Below are positions 16,221-19,211 of a stretch of DNA of 19,211 nt, piece by piece. Under the pieces are notes generated by a model, which saw only the letters and a program-made list of their open reading frames with translations, did no database searches and was not told where the DNA came from. Within the stretch, counting starts at the first letter, position 1. Each line of letters starts with the position of its first letter. The position numbers and the translations under genes are program-made. The stretch comes from Acidobacteriota bacterium (lineage in GTDB: Bacteria; Acidobacteriota; Terriglobia; UBA7540), in NCBI GenBank assembly GCA_003171295.1, contig PMYF01000510.1:1146-20356 (forward strand). Direction: 5' to 3'.

Positions 16221-16357
16221 TCTGAAGTCAAATGAGGACACTATCGCAAAGTCTTCCAACTTCTTTGAGGAGGTGAATGTCAGCAAAGTGAACCGGCGTA
16301 TACTCGTGGGAATCGCTCGGCACGAGTCATAGGGCATGGATTTCTGGAGACACCTTT

Positions 16358-16873
16358 ATGCACAAACAGGAAGGGACTACGGAGCGAGACCGGGCCTCTG
16401 GTGAGTTGTGGTCGGCAATAAGGACATGGGATTCAACTCGACATTCCGAAGAAGAGAACGCCCGTTGGTGTCATCTCAGGTCAATAGAATTGCTACGATG
16501 GCCGTTGTTTGTGACCCAGCCGGTTGTGCCGCTCTGCCTTCTGGTCCTGCCGTGGTACGTCGTTGTGTTGTCGGTTCTGCTCTTGACAGCTCTATGGACT
16601 CAGGTCCGATCCCGGTACGTCTCCATGGCACTTGCCGATATTGGACCGCTTTTCGTATATCTCAAATGGCCAATCTCTATCGGCGTAGGAATCTATTTTC
16701 TAATTCATGGTCGTTATTTTCTCGGACTGCTGGCAGGGTTATACCCCCTATGCACATTAATCATTGCGTGGCCTGTTGCACTGCTGGGTGGTGACATGGC
16801 AAGGATGGAAAGATTATTTACGGAGCGGCTGGTATCAGAGCCTCGGGTTTCAACCATGGGAAAGAAGCATTGA
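16358..16873 (+). CDS. Four-helix integral membrane protein of unknown function
   Basis: This is a 171-residue protein: a charged cytoplasmic-type N-terminus (1-46), then hydrophobic segments at about 48-65, 66-82, 97-118 and 121-144, then a basic tail (VSEPRVSTMGKKH). GGAGA lies 7 nt upstream of the ATG. No family recognised. It stands alone between two gene-free gaps, and nothing in the context indicates a substrate. Confidence 0.62.
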   Translation: MHKQEGTTERDRASGELWSAIRTWDSTRHSEEENARWCHLRSIELLRWPLFVTQPVVPLCLLVLPWYVVVLSVLLLTALWTQVRSRYVSMALADIGPLFVYLKWPISIGVGIYFLIHGRYFLGLLAGLYPLCTLIIAWPVALLGGDMARMERLFTERLVSEPRVSTMGKKH

Positions 16874-17078
16874 CAGGCTTAGCCCAAATCCTCTCGCGAT
16901 GACCTCCAAGTTTTCGTTTGAAGTATTCCTCTGCCTCCCGGATTGGCCGCCGGTCCTGACGGCAGTGTAGCTGACGAGACCCGATCAGGGCACCCCGCAA
17001 GCCCTATCTCCCTGCCCTGAACTTGCTGCCCTGCTCCCGATTGATGCATGGACCTGAAAACCAGGAGTGAGGCGCAGC

Positions 17079-17095
17079 CTCCGCTTGGAGCGGAG
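17079..17095. repeat. Short perfect hairpin between the membrane-protein gene and the next gene
   Basis: CTCCGCT-TGG-AGCGGAG gives a 7-bp stem with a 3-nt loop in a 273-nt gene-free gap. It has no T-run on either strand. It lies downstream of the minus-strand gene ending at 17147 and could mark the end of its transcript. Confidence 0.4.
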
Positions 17096-17146
17096 CCCCA
17101 GTAATCCGGCGAACCCGCTCCCGCCATGCCTCATTGCCCATCGGCC

Positions 17147-17473
17147 TCATTGCTCCTCCGGGCTATGCGCATGCTCGTCGCACAAGGTCTGAATCCATCT
17201 GCCACTCCGGAGCCGTCCCGGCTGGCCGCAGATTTCGCAAGTCCGGGAGGATTCCTCCTGTACCTCCGCGATGCGCCCATCAATGGCATCCGTGTGATGG
17301 CTCACGTAGAAGCGCAGCGTGTCGAGCTTCTCCTTGACCTGCAACACCACGAAGCGCTCGCCAGTCACCTTCTCAAGCTCCGCGACCAGCGGCCCTTGGT
17401 CCGCGCACAGCCGCCAAAGGATTTCAAACCAGCCGTCGTCGCGGTGTGGGTCAGTTTGGATTCTAGGGTGCAT
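17147..17473 (-). CDS. Small conserved hypothetical protein with C-terminal zinc-binding-like motif
   Basis: This is a 108-residue product. The N-terminal half (GWFEILWRLCADQGPLVAEL) and middle (LQVKEKLDTLRFYVSHHTDA) match a pattern seen in many short bacterial hypothetical proteins. The end carries C79-x2-C82 (CEICG) and C98-x2-H101 (LCDEH), a plausible zinc site. No Shine-Dalgarno precedes the ATG; instead a 14-bp palindrome begins 5 nt upstream of it. Function unknown. It is found in varied genomic contexts, which suits the accessory character of this stretch. Confidence 0.7.
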   Translation of the reverse strand: MHPRIQTDPHRDDGWFEILWRLCADQGPLVAELEKVTGERFVVLQVKEKLDTLRFYVSHHTDAIDGRIAEVQEESSRTCEICGQPGRLRSGRWIQTLCDEHAHSPEEQ

Positions 17474-17477
17474 CAGA

Positions 17478-17491
17478 CGTTACGCGTAACG
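17478..17491. promoter_or_regulatory. 14-bp perfect palindrome, candidate operator
   Basis: CGTTACGCGTAACG is a perfect palindrome, 5 nt upstream of the minus-strand ATG at 17473, in the 113-nt gap shared with the plus-strand gene at 17587. The position suits a dimeric regulator controlling one or both genes; no such regulator is encoded nearby. Confidence 0.45.
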
Positions 17492-17586
17492 GCCGCAATG
17501 GAAGCGGGATTGCAAATCGGCGTTTGGAGTGTTTACGATAGTAGCAGTATTGGACAGCAAAGCAGTTGCGACGGTATGAGGACCGC

Positions 17587-17817
17587 ATGCTCTACTTAAA
17601 ATGCGTGATAGCTGGCATCGCGGCATTGGTCATTGCTGCCGTGGTCTTGCCTGTCATCATGGGGATTCTCCTCTACACACTCATACGCCCTCCGGCAGGC
17701 ACAACCATTGGATTTGACCCTGTTTCCATCGCTAAATCATCGCCAACGGTTTGGCTCATCGCGTTATTTGTTTTTGCTGCTGGCTTCTATTGGGAATTTC
17801 GCAGACTTACGAAATGA
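17587..17817 (+). CDS. Small two-helix membrane protein
   Basis: This is a 76-residue product with two hydrophobic segments: about 5-33 (AGIAALVIAAVVLPVIMGIL) and about 54-69 (VWLIALFVFAAGFYW), ending in EFRRLTK. The loop between them contains GFDPVSIAKS. Similar small proteins with a DPVS loop and a WEFRR-type end are common in acidobacterial genomes. ATG 17587 is chosen over the ATG seven codons upstream because GAGG sits 5 nt before it and the hydrophobic segment then starts at once. Function unknown. Confidence 0.65.
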   Translation: MLYLKCVIAGIAALVIAAVVLPVIMGILLYTLIRPPAGTTIGFDPVSIAKSSPTVWLIALFVFAAGFYWEFRRLTK

Positions 17818-17866
17818 AGTTCAAACTGACCTACTCCGTCGCCGCACTGGAACCTAAGCCGAGAGC

Positions 17867-18712
17867 TCAGTGAGGATTCTGGGTTCCGGAAGAAGGTTGC
17901 CAGGCCGCTGCCCTTATCTCGGGTTCCAATTTGCGGTCCTCCGGGCTCAAGCGTGAAACCACAGTTTCCACGCTCAGGACGCGCGCAACTCTCCCCAACC
18001 CTTGGAGTGCAATATATTTTGTAACAACCACGAAGGGTCCTTGCCTGGTGAGGCGAGCCAGATAAGGGATAGCGACAACGTCCTCAACATAGCTCAGGGA
18101 CTTGGCGGCATCCAATGCCGTCTCGGCATTCGTCTGCATTGCGGCCCTCGTCAGTCTCTCGCACACGCTTTCCAGGCGCTTTTCATCTCGCTCACCGACC
18201 TCCAAGGTTAGCTGCTGCGAGAATTCGGCCTTCGCGGGCACCCCCGAGTTTTTGCCCACCGCTGTCGTGAGCGTCAACACGACCCTGTAATTGCCTGCTT
18301 TGCTGAACGGGTGCCACTTGTTGAGGAGCAATCTCTGCCAATACGTTTCCCCCGGCTGCAACCGGACTTGGCCGATACGGCTGATGCCATTGTGCCGGGC
18401 AAGATGCGGAGGTCTAATCGTCGACCCATCGGGCTGGACAATCGAGAATTCGAAGTTGCCTTCACGGTCGTACCCTAAGTCAATGCTTGCCTCTTCCGCC
18501 AGGTCGTTGTGAATGGAGAGGTTGACTACGACCGGTTCGTGCAGAGTCACCGATGAACTCTGCAGCGCGAGCGCAACGTCCACGCCCTCCTGCCCTTGGC
18601 ACAAGCCCCACACTGATGGACCCAAAACAAGAGAAGCTAGGTGAATTATTGTGCGACGAGCGAAACTTGCCCGCAAATGAGTTCCAACGTTGGACATGGT
18701 AGCCGCCATCAT
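17867..18712 (-). CDS. Secreted protein with Ig-like N-terminal and helical C-terminal part
   Basis: The product is 281 residues if the first ATG is used; a third ATG five codons in (18697) is equally possible, and neither has a strong ribosome site. A hydrophobic segment (RRTIIHLASLVLGPSVWG) follows an Arg-containing start and is consistent with a signal peptide. Residues about 45-175 read as an Ig-like or BsuPI-inhibitor-like beta sandwich (SSSVTLHEPVVVNLSIHND, LQPGETYWQRLLLNKWHPFSKAGNYRVVLTL). Residues about 178-270 are helical with a HEAT-like look (EDVVAIPYLARL, YIALQGLGRVARV). No catalytic motif is visible. Proteins of this layout are hypothetical in acidobacteria; a binding or structural role in the periplasm is the most that can be said. 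Confidence 0.7.
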   Translation of the reverse strand: MMAATMSNVGTHLRASFARRTIIHLASLVLGPSVWGLCQGQEGVDVALALQSSSVTLHEPVVVNLSIHNDLAEEASIDLGYDREGNFEFSIVQPDGSTIRPPHLARHNGISRIGQVRLQPGETYWQRLLLNKWHPFSKAGNYRVVLTLTTAVGKNSGVPAKAEFSQQLTLEVGERDEKRLESVCERLTRAAMQTNAETALDAAKSLSYVEDVVAIPYLARLTRQGPFVVVTKYIALQGLGRVARVLSVETVVSRLSPEDRKLEPEIRAAAWQPSSGTQNPH

Positions 18713-19211
18713 TGCAGTGGATTGAGTGTAACCGATGCGCCGCTGCTGGTCACTTGATACTTAGAGGTGCCGTTGGCGTCTGACCTCTACTACGCCCCCT
18801 CGCATCTGCGAGGTGTTCGATGTCTCGATGGCAAGGCTGTGCGCGACCTGGACGCCGGAATCTATGAGCCTGACAATGCCGAAGCCCTGCCCAGAAGAAG
18901 GCGGCGTCCCAGGAGCCGCTGGAGGGTTCATCAGGTGAACTCAGCCGGGCGGGGACCGCCGCCCACCGCTGAACTCCTGAGATTTTGTCCGTATTTTAGC
19001 CGAAAAGCCCACTTTTCCTCCAGAAGACCCGGTTCCGCTAGGTATATTATGGAAGATGGGGACCTCTCCTCCCGCCATCCAGCCCCGCATCTGCTCCGTC
19101 GATTTTGAGAACCGCCCAGGCGACTTGGGGACCACCGCCGTCGCTCTGGCGGACGCCCCTGGGACCGCGCTGGAAAAAGCCTTCAACTTGTTCCCGTAAT
19201 ACCGGCGCGAG
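18713..19211. other. Gene-poor right end
   Basis: No gene can be called with confidence. Two weak candidates overlap on opposite strands. One is a 47-residue plus-strand frame at 19056-19199 (ending GTALEKAFNLFP) with a protein-like, helix-prone second half but no spaced ribosome site. The other is a minus-strand frame open from the window edge to a stop at 19047-19049 (containing LREQVEGFFQRGPRGV), which could be the end of a gene entering from the right. Confidence 0.35.

Noticed and set aside
17079..17095. Rho-independent terminator
   Set aside because: The hairpin is perfect but has no T-run on either strand.
18767..19108. 113-codon plus-strand frame at the right end
   Set aside because: Arg/Pro-rich composition, no ribosome site and no recognised motif.

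Overview
The window looks like a piece of an acidobacterial or similar GC-rich Gram-negative chromosome. The evidence is two-membrane cell-envelope genes (a POTRA-less Omp85 barrel, a PAP2 phosphatase, several signal-peptide proteins), a PPC-like/TPR protein of the CHAT-associated type, NHL repeats, a eukaryotic-type Ser/Thr kinase, and an ADP/ATP-carrier-type transporter fused to HEAT repeats. The taxonomic guess rests on gene style only; no rRNA, tRNA or other marker gene was found.

Left part, 1-7213, almost all minus strand: a secreted PPC/TPR protein that stops at the ERARAR motif where a CHAT domain usually begins; a plus-strand NHL-repeat remnant; a secreted SRPBCC/START-like protein; and an apparent envelope operon read from 7213 down to 3372. 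The operon encodes an Omp85-family barrel, then, overlapping it by 67 nt, a secreted protein with kinase-fold motifs (K...E, HTDAKxxN, DFG), then a PAP2 phosphatase.

Middle part, 8120-14000, plus strand: an NTT-type nucleotide transporter with a C-terminal HEAT domain, followed after 19 nt by a single-domain cyclic-nucleotide-binding-fold protein whose cap glutamate is missing, and a possible 56-residue ORF joined to it by an ATGA overlap. Next come a Ser/Thr protein kinase with a polytopic C-terminal membrane domain and an adenylate-kinase-family gene with a Tat-type N-terminal signal, broken by one -1 frameshift. Several of these products would use, move or interconvert adenine nucleotides, and two of them (the kinase-fold protein and the Tat adenylate kinase) appear to sit outside the cytoplasm. 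A shared extracytoplasmic nucleotide role is a hypothesis only.

Right part, 14000-19211: a looser, accessory-looking stretch. It holds a decayed minus-strand reading frame joined to an N-terminally truncated DEDDh exonuclease-BRCT gene, five small genes of unknown function (two of them cysteine-rich, two membrane proteins), a 14-bp palindrome just upstream of one of them, and a secreted protein with a beta-sandwich-like N-terminal half and a helical C-terminal half. The last 490 nt contain no gene that can be called with confidence. No CRISPR array, insertion sequence, integrase, rRNA or tRNA was seen.
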